A stretch of DNA of 64,000 nucleotides, taken from NCBI RefSeq assembly GCF_020096995.1, contig NZ_CP083692.1, positions 1,302,001 to 1,366,000 of the forward strand. The letters are read 5' to 3'. The notes under the pieces were generated by a model. The model was not told where the DNA came from and did not search any database. It saw only the letters and a list, made by a program, of their open reading frames with translations. A program made the position numbers and the translations under genes. This document shows positions 1 through 7,806 of this stretch, piece by piece (the first letter of the stretch is position 1; each line of letters starts with the position of its first letter). The DNA is from Leucobacter sp. Psy1. Lineage in GTDB: Bacteria; Actinomycetota; Actinomycetes; Actinomycetales; Microbacteriaceae.

Positions 1-397
1 TGAAGGCCGCGCCGTTGAAGATCGGGGAGAACGGCTGAGGCTTGTTGCCGAACATGATGTATGAGAGTGACATCAGGAGCAGGAACGGCGCGACGGTCAT
101 CGCTGAGCGCGTCGACAGGTCGGCCTCGGACAACCACGTGGCTGCGATCCAGCCGATTGCGGCGCTCAAGAGGGCGCCGACCAGGATGCCGGCGATGGTC
201 GCCAGCCAGATCGGCATGTCGAGTCTGCTCGCGAACCACACGGCGATGAATGCGGCGAACATGCCGGTCGCGGCCTGGGCGAAGTTCACTACGCGCACCA
301 GGCGGGACATGAGGGTGAGGGTTACCGCGAACACGGCGTACACGCCGCCGGCCGCGAGACCGGAGAGGGCGCCCTGGAGCAGTGCACTGCCGTTCAT
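1..397 (-). CDS. LivH-type ABC importer permease (partial, C-terminus off window)
   Basis: Membrane permease subunit of a branched-chain amino acid (HAAT) family ABC importer. The readable 132 residues are mostly hydrophobic. They contain a stretch around VVNFAQAATG (residues about 36-45) that corresponds to the NFAHG-like region after the first helices of LivH. The gene lies downstream of the substrate-binding protein gene on the same strand, separated by a strong hairpin at 471-507, which is the usual binding protein/permease arrangement. The ATG at 397 has no clear Shine-Dalgarno. A 15-codon frame starting at 441 behind AAAGG ends in an ATGA overlap with this start, so translation may be coupled. 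The frame is open at the left edge; LivM, LivG and LivF homologues would be expected beyond it. Confidence 0.85.
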   Translation of the reverse strand, partial: MNGSALLQGALSGLAAGGVYAVFAVTLTLMSRLVRVVNFAQAATGMFAAFIAVWFASRLDMPIWLATIAGILVGALLSAAIGWIAATWLSEADLSTRSAMTVAPFLLLMSLSYIMFGNKPQPFSPIFNGAAF

Positions 398-470
398 GAC
401 GGGGCACCGAGCGGCTGCGGGGTGAAGAGAGGGTGGAACATCAGCGGCCTTTCGTGCCGGAGGTGGGGGA

Positions 471-507
471 GCCGGGGTTGGCGGGCAGCGCGCCCGCCAA
501 CCCCGGC
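471..507 (-). terminator. Intercistronic hairpin between binding protein and permease genes
   Basis: Perfect 16-bp inverted repeat (GCCGGGGTTGGCGGGC and its complement) around a 5-base AGCGC loop, just after the stop of the binding-protein gene. There is no T-run in the direction of transcription. It therefore looks like an mRNA-stabilising or partial-termination hairpin that keeps binding-protein expression above permease expression, as in many ABC importer operons. Confidence 0.7.
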
Positions 508-520
508 AGAGCGGTGAGCG

Positions 521-1702
521 TCAGCTCGCCGGGATCATCAGCCAGTCATCGGCCGCCTGCTCCCAGGCGTTGGTGCCCGACTTCAGGACGACGGGCCAAC
601 CGCCCGGCTCGTAGTCCTGGGCGGCGATCTGGTCGAATTGATAGGGATACGCGAGCATGTCGTTGTCAATCGGCTCCATGTTCGCCAGCGCGTCGTTGAC
701 GCTCTCACGGGTGATGTCTCCGTCGATGCTCTCGAGTACCTCCACCATGAACGTCGCGGCGAGGTAGCCGCCCTGGCTGAACGAGGTGAGCGTGATCTCG
801 TTCTCCTCCATCAGCGACTTCCAGTCGGCGTTGATCTCGTTGTCTTCGGTGAAGGGGTAGAACTCTGCGGGAACGTAGACGCCTGCCGCACTGTTGTCCA
901 CCGCTGCCGCGAAGCTCTCGCTGTACGTCGAGGTGAGGAACAGGAACGAGACGTCATCCCAGCCCTGCTGATTCGCCGCCTTGATCTGCCCGATCGCGTC
1001 GGGCTCGACAGCGTTGCTGACGATGCCGTCGCAGCCGGCCTCTTTGGCCTTCACGATATAGGGCGTGTAGTCGGCACCGCCGTAGGGGACGGTGTCGTCG
1101 ATCATGGTGGTCTCTTTCCCCGTGATCTCGCTCCACTGCTCAACGGCGGCCGCGTAGGCTGGACCGGTCGAACCGATGACGCTCGTGAAGACGCAGAGGT
1201 TCTCGAGCCCGAGCTCCTCAGACCCGTAGAGCATGGTCAGGGTCGTGTCGTTGAACGGGCCGATGTTTGCGGGCGCAATGTTCGGCGAGTCGAAGCACCC
1301 GGGGTCGACGCCGATGCCCTGGATCGATCGGACGTCTTCCTGCTCGTAGTACTTCGCGTTGATCTCGCAGTCGAGCAACGAGGCGCCGCCGACCAGGCCG
1401 ACAACCTCGTCGCTGCCGATGAGCTCGCGTGCTGCGGCGGTCGCCGTGGCGGGATCGGCCTTGTCGTCCATGGCCTTGTATTCGATCTGTCGACCGTTGA
1501 TGCCGCCGTCGGCGTTCACCTGGTCGAACACGGCCGCAGCGGCCTCGGACGCCTCGGGGAAGGTGGCGGGACCGCTGATGGTATTGACGGAGCCCAGCTT
1601 GATCGGTGCGTCGCCGTCGCCGCCGGAGCCTCCGGCACAACCGGTCAGCGCCAGCGCGGCGGCCGCAGTCAGGGCGGCGATGCCCAGGATGCGTGATTTC
1701 AT
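521..1702 (-). CDS. Branched-chain amino acid type ABC transporter substrate-binding lipoprotein
   Basis: Extracytoplasmic receptor of the importer whose permease follows. Residues 1-22 form a lipoprotein signal peptide with lipobox LTGC; Cys22 would be lipidated. The mature part has the Leu/Ile/Val-binding (periplasmic-binding type 1) layout: an early IKLGSVNTISGP strand, then FDQVNADGGINGRQIE, then a VVGLVGG segment. The length of 393 residues is normal. The start at 1702 has a GAGAGGA Shine-Dalgarno 5 bases upstream. It lies 46 bases after the MoaF-family gene, probably in one transcript with it. The ligand cannot be read from sequence; the neighbouring kinase/PLP enzyme pair suggests an amine or amino acid rather than leucine. 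Confidence 0.9.
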   Translation of the reverse strand: MKSRILGIAALTAAAALALTGCAGGSGGDGDAPIKLGSVNTISGPATFPEASEAAAAVFDQVNADGGINGRQIEYKAMDDKADPATATAAARELIGSDEVVGLVGGASLLDCEINAKYYEQEDVRSIQGIGVDPGCFDSPNIAPANIGPFNDTTLTMLYGSEELGLENLCVFTSVIGSTGPAYAAAVEQWSEITGKETTMIDDTVPYGGADYTPYIVKAKEAGCDGIVSNAVEPDAIGQIKAANQQGWDDVSFLFLTSTYSESFAAAVDNSAAGVYVPAEFYPFTEDNEINADWKSLMEENEITLTSFSQGGYLAATFMVEVLESIDGDITRESVNDALANMEPIDNDMLAYPYQFDQIAAQDYEPGGWPVVLKSGTNAWEQAADDWLMIPAS

Positions 1703-1748
1703 GGTGTTCCTCTCGAACGGAATGGGGGAGTGAATCAGTGAGTCGGGA

Positions 1749-2567
1749 TCAGACGGGTTGCACGTCGGGGTAGGCGACGGTGCCGAGCGGGTACACGTGG
1801 CCTCCTGCTCGGGAGTGCTCGGAGGTTCCGCTGCCAGTGATGCCGAGGAAGATGCCGGTGGTCATGAGGTCGTAGCCGAGATCGTGCAGCCACACGCTCG
1901 CCACCGGAATGCGGAACTCACGGAAGCAGAAGAGGTAGAGCGCGTCGTCGAGCTTCCAGACGGTGGAGAGATCCATATCGCCGTGGCCGCGCTGCACGCC
2001 CTGCAGGTTCTGCCAGGCATAGCGCTCGGTGGACATGTAAACGTGCTCGTACAGGTGCTCGGGACTGTATCGGTAGAGGTTGCGCTTGCCGATGAGGTCC
2101 CGGGATTCGGCGGGTGCCTTCCCGGTTGCGGCACTCCCGTCGAGCGTTGCGGCGATGAAGTCCTGCTTCACCTGGGGCTCACCATCCGTGTGCTCGGCAT
2201 CGATGCGGGAATGCGTCACGATCGCGCGGCCGGTGCGTTCGGACCAGACGACCGTGACTGCCTCGCGATCGCGCGAGGTGAGGGGCAGGTTCAGGAAGAA
2301 GACGTCGCTGCGCACCTGCACGGCGTCGTACGGGTCATTTGCGCCAGGTTCCGCGATGGAACCGTTCGTGCTCCACGTCACGGTGTCCGTGGCGAACGAG
2401 AAGGAGAGCACATTGCCGTCCGCGAGCGTCAAGGCGAGGGTGCGGCCTCGCAGTGATACGTTCGGCAGCCGATAGGTGTCGATGCCCGCTGCGAACTCGT
2501 CGTAGGTGGCCCAGTCGTCGACGCCCTTGCGTTGAGTGTCCAGTGCTCCGATGCGCGCGTGGATCAT
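1749..2567 (-). CDS. MoaF family protein
   Basis: Matches the MoaF family from end to end. The N-terminal MoaF domain covers roughly residues 15-130 (RLPNVSLRGRTLALTLADG, then a VFFLNLPL strand). The C-terminal MoaF_C domain covers roughly residues 155-265, with LIGKRNLYRYSPEHLYEHVY and a WKLDDALYLFCFRE segment, followed by MTTGIFLG. MoaF is known from the monoamine regulon of Klebsiella, where it is needed for a monoamine-inducible protein; its biochemical role is unknown and the molybdenum cofactor label is misleading. AAGGAG lies 10 bases before the ATG. A possible -10 (TACAGT, 2634-2639 on this strand) would give a leader of about 60 bases. It heads the transcript of the ABC importer, next to an AraC regulator. 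Confidence 0.88.
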   Translation of the reverse strand: MIHARIGALDTQRKGVDDWATYDEFAAGIDTYRLPNVSLRGRTLALTLADGNVLSFSFATDTVTWSTNGSIAEPGANDPYDAVQVRSDVFFLNLPLTSRDREAVTVVWSERTGRAIVTHSRIDAEHTDGEPQVKQDFIAATLDGSAATGKAPAESRDLIGKRNLYRYSPEHLYEHVYMSTERYAWQNLQGVQRGHGDMDLSTVWKLDDALYLFCFREFRIPVASVWLHDLGYDLMTTGIFLGITGSGTSEHSRAGGHVYPLGTVAYPDVQPV

Positions 2568-2814
2568 GCTGCTTCATCTCCTTCGAAGAAGCCGGGCGAT
2601 GATCTGGGAACACCACCGTCCGGAAGTGATCTCACTGTAGGCACCGAAACGGCCACCGAGGCATCCGATCACCGCCTCCGACAACAGTCGTGCGCTAACG
2701 GTCAACGCGTGTCTCAACTCGGTTCCGATTCGAGGCGTGCAGAGGCCTGCAGGTACGCGCGCCGGGGTGCTCCCCGACGATGCGGGGAGGATCGCAGCTA
2801 CGCGGAGTGGCGGC

Positions 2815-3777
2815 TCAGCCGCGGCGCAGGTCGCTCGGTGAGAGGCCGTACGCCGATTTGAAGACACGGCTGAAATGCGCCGCGTCGGTAAAGCCCCAGC
2901 GTGCCGCTATCGCGGAGACCGTGCGTTCGGCGAGCACGGGATCAAGCAGATCCGTCCGGCAGCGCTCGAGTCGTCGCTCGCGGATCCACGTGGAGACCGT
3001 GGTGTCGGCCTGCCGGAACAGCGAGTGCAGATGACGAGTCGAAACATAGTGGGCTGCTGCGATGGAGCCGGGCGAGAGGTCACCCGATGAGAGGTGTTGT
3101 TCGATGTAGGCGTAGATCTTCTGCAGGAGCACCTGGTGGGGGTCGCGCTGACCGGGAGCAGCGTCAAGGATGCTCGAGAACAGCGTTCCCATGAGATCGA
3201 TGCTCGTGTGAGCGAGTTTCGCGCGCACGGGCTGGCTCAGATGAGTGAGTTGCCCGGGGAATTGCGAGAGGAATGCCGTGAGGACGGGGGAGACGCCCCG
3301 GTGCTCCTGGCTGAGCGACACGGCCGTCAACTGGTCGGTGAAGGACGAGGGGATCTCGAGACGGTCCTTGGGGAACATCATGATGAGGTTCCGAAAGTCC
3401 TCGCCGAAGAGCAGTGAGTAGGGTCGCGACGTGTCGTAGACCGAAAGGTCGCCGGGGCGCATCACAAGTTCTTTACCGTCCTGTACCAGGATGCTGCTGC
3501 CTGAGAGCAGCAGGCTCACCTTGTAGTAGCCGCTCCCTCCGCTCGCGATCGTGTCTCGCGTGCGCTCGACGAGATGGGGGCGGGCGGCCACCTCGGTGAA
3601 GACCACGTCATCGGCATCCGCCGAGCAGAGCCGAGCCATGAACGGGCCGCGCTCCTCGCCGCTGATCTCCAGCGGCACGAATGAACTCGATACGATCCGA
3701 CGGAACGCCCCGATGCTGTCGACCTGGGTCGGACGCGAGTCCGCCCGAGACACGTTCTGCTCCTGTGCAGTTGTCAT
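2815..3777 (-). CDS. AraC family transcriptional regulator, FeaR-like
   Basis: DNA-binding activator with an N-terminal AraC_binding_2 sensor domain (about residues 20-190, including the QDGKELVMRPGDLSVYDTSR segment) and a C-terminal double helix-turn-helix (about 215-318, ending FSRVFKSAYGLSPSDL). This architecture is that of FeaR, the activator of aromatic amine oxidation genes. Start chosen at 3777, with AAAGG 8 bases upstream. In-frame ATGs at 3795 and 3819 would add 6-14 residues, and the first of these overlaps that Shine-Dalgarno. It lies between the PLP enzyme gene and the MoaF/ABC importer genes on the same strand, so it probably controls them. The effector is unknown. Confidence 0.9.
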   Translation of the reverse strand: MTTAQEQNVSRADSRPTQVDSIGAFRRIVSSSFVPLEISGEERGPFMARLCSADADDVVFTEVAARPHLVERTRDTIASGGSGYYKVSLLLSGSSILVQDGKELVMRPGDLSVYDTSRPYSLLFGEDFRNLIMMFPKDRLEIPSSFTDQLTAVSLSQEHRGVSPVLTAFLSQFPGQLTHLSQPVRAKLAHTSIDLMGTLFSSILDAAPGQRDPHQVLLQKIYAYIEQHLSSGDLSPGSIAAAHYVSTRHLHSLFRQADTTVSTWIRERRLERCRTDLLDPVLAERTVSAIAARWGFTDAAHFSRVFKSAYGLSPSDLRRG

Positions 3778-3860
3778 GCCCTGTACCTTTCTCATGATGC
3801 TCCGCCTTCGAAGCATCACCTGCTCCGAGGGTACTCCTTCGGCAGACTCGGGCGCGAAAT

Positions 3861-5129
3861 TTACACCTCGGCGAGTGACTCATCCAGTGCGTCGAGCAGG
3901 ATCGGCAGCTCATCCGAGCTGAACGCGAGCGGGGGCCTGACCTTCAGCACGCTCTCGTCGCGGCCGATGCGCGAGATCAATACGTTGCGGCGCTTCATCG
4001 ATTCAACGACCTGCTTGGCGAGTTCGGGTGCCGGGGCCCCGTCGATGGCGAAGTCGAGTCCGAGGAAGAGGCCGGCCCCCTTCGCGGAGCGCACGAAATC
4101 GTACTGCTCGGCGAACTCGCGGAAGCGGGAGCCGGCAGTCTCACCGAGCCCGCGAGCGCGGGTCATGAGCTGCTTCTCCTCCATCTCGAGGAGGACGGCT
4201 TCGCCGACCGCCGCCGAGACGGGGTTGCCCGCGAACGTGTTGAAGAACTCGTTGCGCGACCCGAACGCGTCGAGCACGGCTTCACTGGTCACGACGCCGG
4301 ACATGGGGTGGCCGTTGCCCATGGGCTTGCCCATCGTGACGAGGTCCGGGCTCATGCCGGCGTACTCGTGGCCCCACATGTGGGTGCCGGTGCGGCCGAA
4401 CCCGCTCTGCACCTCATCCGCGATGACGAGACCGCCCGCGCCGCGCACTCGGTCGACGATGCCCGCGATGAGCCCCTCGGGGAGCCGAGGCATTCCCTCG
4501 GTCGAGAAGAGCGGATCGAACAGACAGGCGGAGACCCCGAAACCGTGCTCCTGGAGCGAGTCGATGGCGGCATCGAGCTCGGCGAGGGTCGCGGCAAGTA
4601 CTTCGGCCTCGGGTCGGTCGTCGCGATCGAGATCGGGGATCCTGAGCGTGCGCACGTGGGCGCCGAGCGGTTCGCGCGTCTTGAGGCCCGTCGTGAGTTC
4701 CGCGAGCGTGATCGTCGTGCCGTGGTAGCTGTAGTCGGAGACGATGACGCCGGTCGCGCCCGTGAGCTGCCGTGAGATGCGGAGCGCGAGCTCATTCGCT
4801 TCGGAACCGGAATTGCCGTAGAGCACCCGGTCGAGCTCGGGCGCGAACGTTGCGAGCAGCCGCTCGGAGTAGTCGACCACCCGCTCGTTGAGGTAGCGGG
4901 TGTGGATGTTCAGGGTGGCGGCCTGGGAGCACAGCGCACCGACCACCCGCTCATTGGCGTGGCCGACGTGCGGCACATTGTTGTAGCCGTCGAGATACCG
5001 CTCGCCGTTCGCCTCGGTCAGCCAGACGCCGTGCGCTGAGACGAACTGCAGCGGCTCGGTGTAGAACAGGGGGGAGTAGGGCCCGATAGTGGCGTTGCGG
5101 CGGGCGATGAGATCGGCGTTCGAGGTCAT
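3861..5129 (-). CDS. Class-III PLP-dependent aminotransferase / amino-phospholyase-like enzyme
   Basis: Fold-type I PLP enzyme of aminotransferase class III, 422 residues. Visible elements: SGSEANELALR (107-117, phosphate binding), YHG (135-137, ring stacking), ADEVQSGFGRTG with Asp238, and the Schiff-base lysine Lys268 in MGKPMGNGHP. The subfamily includes transaminases and phospholyases (mammalian AGXT2L1 and AGXT2L2), which remove phosphate and ammonia from O-phosphoethanolamine or phosphohydroxylysine. The upstream gene encodes an APH-type kinase and overlaps this one by four bases, so a phospholyase acting on the kinase product is at least as likely as a simple transaminase. That choice is inference. 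Confidence 0.88.
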   Translation of the reverse strand: MTSNADLIARRNATIGPYSPLFYTEPLQFVSAHGVWLTEANGERYLDGYNNVPHVGHANERVVGALCSQAATLNIHTRYLNERVVDYSERLLATFAPELDRVLYGNSGSEANELALRISRQLTGATGVIVSDYSYHGTTITLAELTTGLKTREPLGAHVRTLRIPDLDRDDRPEAEVLAATLAELDAAIDSLQEHGFGVSACLFDPLFSTEGMPRLPEGLIAGIVDRVRGAGGLVIADEVQSGFGRTGTHMWGHEYAGMSPDLVTMGKPMGNGHPMSGVVTSEAVLDAFGSRNEFFNTFAGNPVSAAVGEAVLLEMEEKQLMTRARGLGETAGSRFREFAEQYDFVRSAKGAGLFLGLDFAIDGAPAPELAKQVVESMKRRNVLISRIGRDESVLKVRPPLAFSSDELPILLDALDESLAEV

Positions 5130-6160
5130 GAGCGGGCTCCTGCAGAGGGGGTAACGGACGGCGCAGCGTTGAGTTCGTGTGCCAACCGGACGATATGGGG
5201 GAGAACATCAGTGGCGAGCCACTCCGCGGTCGGCTCCCCGCGGCGGTCCGCCGCCCACCCGAGGTAGGTGAGACCGCGAGCGAGCAGGATCGCCGGGAAC
5301 ACCGCGTGGTCGGCGTCGTCCAGCGAGCGCACCGACGCGTACCCGGCGAAGAGCGCGTCCCGGTACTCGGTGAAGCGCGGATGCGGCACGTAGAAGTGCA
5401 GTGCAGTCGCGAGGTCGAAGAGGTGCCAGCCCGCGGCGAAGTCGTCGAAGTCGATGAGCACGAGTCCCGCCTCGGTGCGGAGCACGTTCTCCGGCGTCAG
5501 GTCGGAGTGGATCGGGCCGAACCGGTGCTCCGGTGTTCCGTAGTCGCCGAGCAGCGACCGGATGCGCGGGATCGCGTCGACCACGGCGGCCCGATCGTCT
5601 CCGGCGAGCTCATCGAGCCGCAAGGGATCGCCCCACGCCGGCTCGGCCCCCACGAGGCCGTCGAGGTCCCAGTCGTCCCGCGGCACCGCCATGCGGTACC
5701 CCGAGCGGGCCGTGGCCTCATGCACCTGGGCCGCGAGTCGGCCGAGCTCGGCGAAGTCCTCCGGGTCGATCATCGCCGACCCATCCACACCGGTGCGCTC
5801 GTCGCCGAAGTTTCCCGTATTGGCGAGGTGCCGCTGCACGTCGACCTGGTGCGCACCCTCGGGGTGCTGAGCACCCACCACGGCGAACCCGCGGCCGTCG
5901 TCGGCCAGCAGGAAGTCGGGAACAGCCACGCCCTCCGCCCGCAGCGCACGAACGAACGCGAGCTCGCAGTCGAGCTCCGCGTCGGAGTGGTACCCGCGCC
6001 GGTGCACACGCACGACATAGTCGTCGCCGCGCGCCGTGAACGCGTAGACCGCGTTCTCGCGCTGCTTGAGGAGTCGCAGTTCGACCTCCTCGGTGAAGCC
6101 GAAGCGCGGCAGCGCCTGGCGTGCGAGCGCGGCGCCAGCGCTCGGATCGGCGGTGACCAT
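5126..6160 (-). CDS. APH-family small-molecule kinase
   Basis: Aminoglycoside-phosphotransferase/choline-kinase fold enzyme of 344 residues. The catalytic loop HSDLTPENVL (218-227, Asp220 as base) and the metal-binding IDFDDFAAGW (236-245) are intact, and YVVRVHRRG holds the N-lobe nucleotide-binding strand. Start at 6160 is supported by GAGAGGA 6 bases upstream. Its stop overlaps the start of the PLP enzyme gene (ATGA), so the two are translationally coupled. Hydroxylysine kinase and its phospholyase form such a pair in animals, and this pairing recurs in bacteria. It is more likely a catabolic amino-alcohol kinase than an antibiotic resistance enzyme. Confidence 0.85.
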   Translation of the reverse strand: MVTADPSAGAALARQALPRFGFTEEVELRLLKQRENAVYAFTARGDDYVVRVHRRGYHSDAELDCELAFVRALRAEGVAVPDFLLADDGRGFAVVGAQHPEGAHQVDVQRHLANTGNFGDERTGVDGSAMIDPEDFAELGRLAAQVHEATARSGYRMAVPRDDWDLDGLVGAEPAWGDPLRLDELAGDDRAAVVDAIPRIRSLLGDYGTPEHRFGPIHSDLTPENVLRTEAGLVLIDFDDFAAGWHLFDLATALHFYVPHPRFTEYRDALFAGYASVRSLDDADHAVFPAILLARGLTYLGWAADRRGEPTAEWLATDVLPHIVRLAHELNAAPSVTPSAGARS

Positions 6161-6236
6161 GGCGTTCCTCTCGAGGTCGTGCGTCGGTGCGCGGAGGGAT
6201 ATCGATGCACACGCTAACACGCGAATAGCAGTAAAA

Positions 6237-6253
6237 CTAGACTCGTAGTCTAG
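6237..6253. promoter_or_regulatory. Palindrome, candidate TetR operator
   Basis: Perfect 7-3-7 inverted repeat (CTAGACT-CGT-AGTCTAG) in the 144-base gap between the kinase gene (minus) and the TetR gene (plus). Its size and divergent position fit a TetR-family operator controlling both directions. No other palindrome of this quality lies in the gap. Confidence 0.55.
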
Positions 6254-6292
6254 AACCTGCATTCACCATCCGAGTGAGCCTCGCCCGGGTCG

Positions 6293-6298
6293 TAGACT
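6293..6298 (+). promoter_or_regulatory. -10 box of a leaderless promoter for the TetR gene
   Basis: TAGACT followed by 6 bases and then the GTG start at 6305, with no Shine-Dalgarno. This spacing places transcription start at or near the start codon. Confidence 0.45.
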
Positions 6299-6304
6299 GG
6301 GCCC

Positions 6305-6934
6305 GTGACCCCGCGAACCGACGACGCCGCACCCCCGACGCTCCGGCAGCGTCGACGCGACCGAACCCGCCAGGAGATCGCCGTCGCCGTCCTCGACGTC
6401 ATCGCAGTGGGCGGCGACTCCGCCGCCACCATCGACCGTGTCGTCGCGGCCTCCGGCGTCGCCCGCGGCACCGTCTACGCGCACTTCCCCGGAGGCCGCG
6501 ACGAACTGCTCCGCGCCGCCTACGCCGAACTCGGAGCTCGGGTCGTCGAGCGCACCCGCGCCGCCGTCGATGACGCAGGGAGCTGGACCGAGCGCATCGC
6601 CGCCCACGCCGCACCGCTCTTCGCGCTCGCCGCAGACACGCATCTCGGGCACTTCTACAATGTCTCGGGCCCCGCGATCGTGCACGGAGGCCCTGAGCGG
6701 GGGATCGGGTCGGGGGCGAGCGCCGGAATGATCTGCGAAACGCTGGAGGCCGCCCGAGAAGCGGGGGCGGTGCCCGCGGATACCGATGCCCACGTGGTCG
6801 CTGCGCTACTTGTCGGAGCGCTGCGCGAGGCAGCGATCGGCGTCGCGTCCGGTGCCCTGGACCCTGACCGGGCGGCGGCAGCCTTCGCCGCGCTCGTCTC
6901 GGGAATCGCTCGGGCGGCAGAGTCGCGCGATTAG
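6305..6934 (+). CDS. TetR/AcrR family transcriptional regulator
   Basis: Repressor of 209 residues. The N-terminal helix-turn-helix (about residues 20-66) reads TRQEIAVAVLDVIAVGG, then ATIDRVVAASGVARGTVYAHF, the standard TetR recognition region. The C-terminal half is a helical ligand domain. It starts with GTG 6 bases after a TAGACT hexamer, indicating a leaderless transcript. It is divergent from the kinase gene, and a 17-base palindrome lies between them. Its stop overlaps the stop of the convergent IclR gene by four bases. The ligand is unknown. Confidence 0.9.
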   Translation: MTPRTDDAAPPTLRQRRRDRTRQEIAVAVLDVIAVGGDSAATIDRVVAASGVARGTVYAHFPGGRDELLRAAYAELGARVVERTRAAVDDAGSWTERIAAHAAPLFALAADTHLGHFYNVSGPAIVHGGPERGIGSGASAGMICETLEAAREAGAVPADTDAHVVAALLVGALREAAIGVASGALDPDRAAAAFAALVSGIARAAESRD

Positions 6935-7665
6935 CGGTAGTTCCGGGCGATCCTGTCGGCGGTGCGGTGAAGGTCGGCGACCACCGACGCCACGTCGTCT
7001 GGGGTGCTGAAGTGCACGACGGCGACGGCAGCCGGGGGCTCGCCAGCAATGGTCAGGGGCACGGCGATCGCCACGACCCCGTCGATGACCTCCCCTTCGG
7101 TGAGGGAGTACCCCGAGCGCTGCGCTGCGGCAGCGGCGGGGGTGGGGTCGGGGTCTCCGAACAGTCGCTCATGCGCGTCGGGCGTCAACCCCGACTCGAT
7201 GGCGTGCCCGGGGGCGCCGCGGTCGATCGGGTGCCGTACGCCGGGGCTGCGCGAGATGGTCGCGGGCACGCTCGCCGGTTCTGCAGAGGCCAGCGTGATG
7301 ACTTCGTCGGCGTCGAGCACGGTGATGAACGCGGTCATGCCGACGGTCTCGGCCAGCTCAGCGAGCGGATGCTGAGCTGCGGAGGTGAGCGACGGCGCCA
7401 CTCCGCGGGCGAGGGCGGTGAGTTTCGGGCCGAGCCTGATGAGGCCCGCGTCATCGCGCACGACGAAGCGGTGCGCCTCGAGGGAGCGGAGCACCCGGTA
7501 GGCACTCGACCGGTGCACATCGAGCGCCCGGGCCAGCGCGGCGATGGAGAGCGGCCTCGGCGCCTCGGCGAGGATCTCGATGGCACGCAGCCCGCGGGAG
7601 AGGGTCTGGGCCCCAGCCCCGCCCGCGTCGCCAGTCGTGCCGGACTCGGAGGTGGTCGCCATCAT
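6931..7665 (-). CDS. IclR family transcriptional regulator
   Basis: 244 residues: a winged helix-turn-helix (about 20-80, TLSRGLRAIEILAEAPRPLS and the recognition helix DVHRSSAYRVLRSLEAH) followed by an IclR effector domain (about 95-240). ATG codons lie at 7665 and 7662, with GGGAAAG 9 bases upstream of the first. The gene is divergent from a hydroxybenzoate monooxygenase-like gene, and IclR proteins commonly control aromatic catabolism, so that gene is the likely target. The frame stays open far upstream, but that region is the antisense of the monooxygenase gene and is not coding. Confidence 0.9.
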   Translation of the reverse strand: MMATTSESGTTGDAGGAGAQTLSRGLRAIEILAEAPRPLSIAALARALDVHRSSAYRVLRSLEAHRFVVRDDAGLIRLGPKLTALARGVAPSLTSAAQHPLAELAETVGMTAFITVLDADEVITLASAEPASVPATISRSPGVRHPIDRGAPGHAIESGLTPDAHERLFGDPDPTPAAAAAQRSGYSLTEGEVIDGVVAIAVPLTIAGEPPAAVAVVHFSTPDDVASVVADLHRTADRIARNYR

Positions 7666-7758
7666 GCTCGCCGTCTTTCCCGGGTTAGTGACGCGTCGCT
7701 GTGACTCGTTCGTTCGTACTTGTGAGATCGTGACGCACCGCATAGTCTGAGTGCGCGC

Positions 7759-7787
7759 TATTCGAATATAGAGTTCAAATAGTGAAC
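7759..7787. promoter_or_regulatory. Two palindromes, candidate IclR operator for the monooxygenase gene
   Basis: TATTCGAATA (7759-7768) is a perfect 10-base palindrome. GTTCA-N5-TGAAC (7773-7787) is a second one 5 bases further on. Both lie 20-48 bases before the monooxygenase start, in the gap shared with the divergent IclR gene. A loose -10 (TATAGA, about 7767-7772) lies between or overlapping them, so binding here would affect that promoter. Confidence 0.5.
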
Positions 7788-7806
7788 ATGCAACAAAGGA
7801 GATGCA

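Noticed and set aside
1749..2567. Molybdenum cofactor biosynthesis gene
   Set aside because: The family name suggests it, but no Moa/Mob/Moe gene or molybdoenzyme is nearby. MoaF refers to the monoamine regulon.
5126..6160. Aminoglycoside resistance gene
   Set aside because: The fold matches, but the four-base overlap with a catabolic PLP enzyme gene and chromosomal context point to a metabolic kinase.
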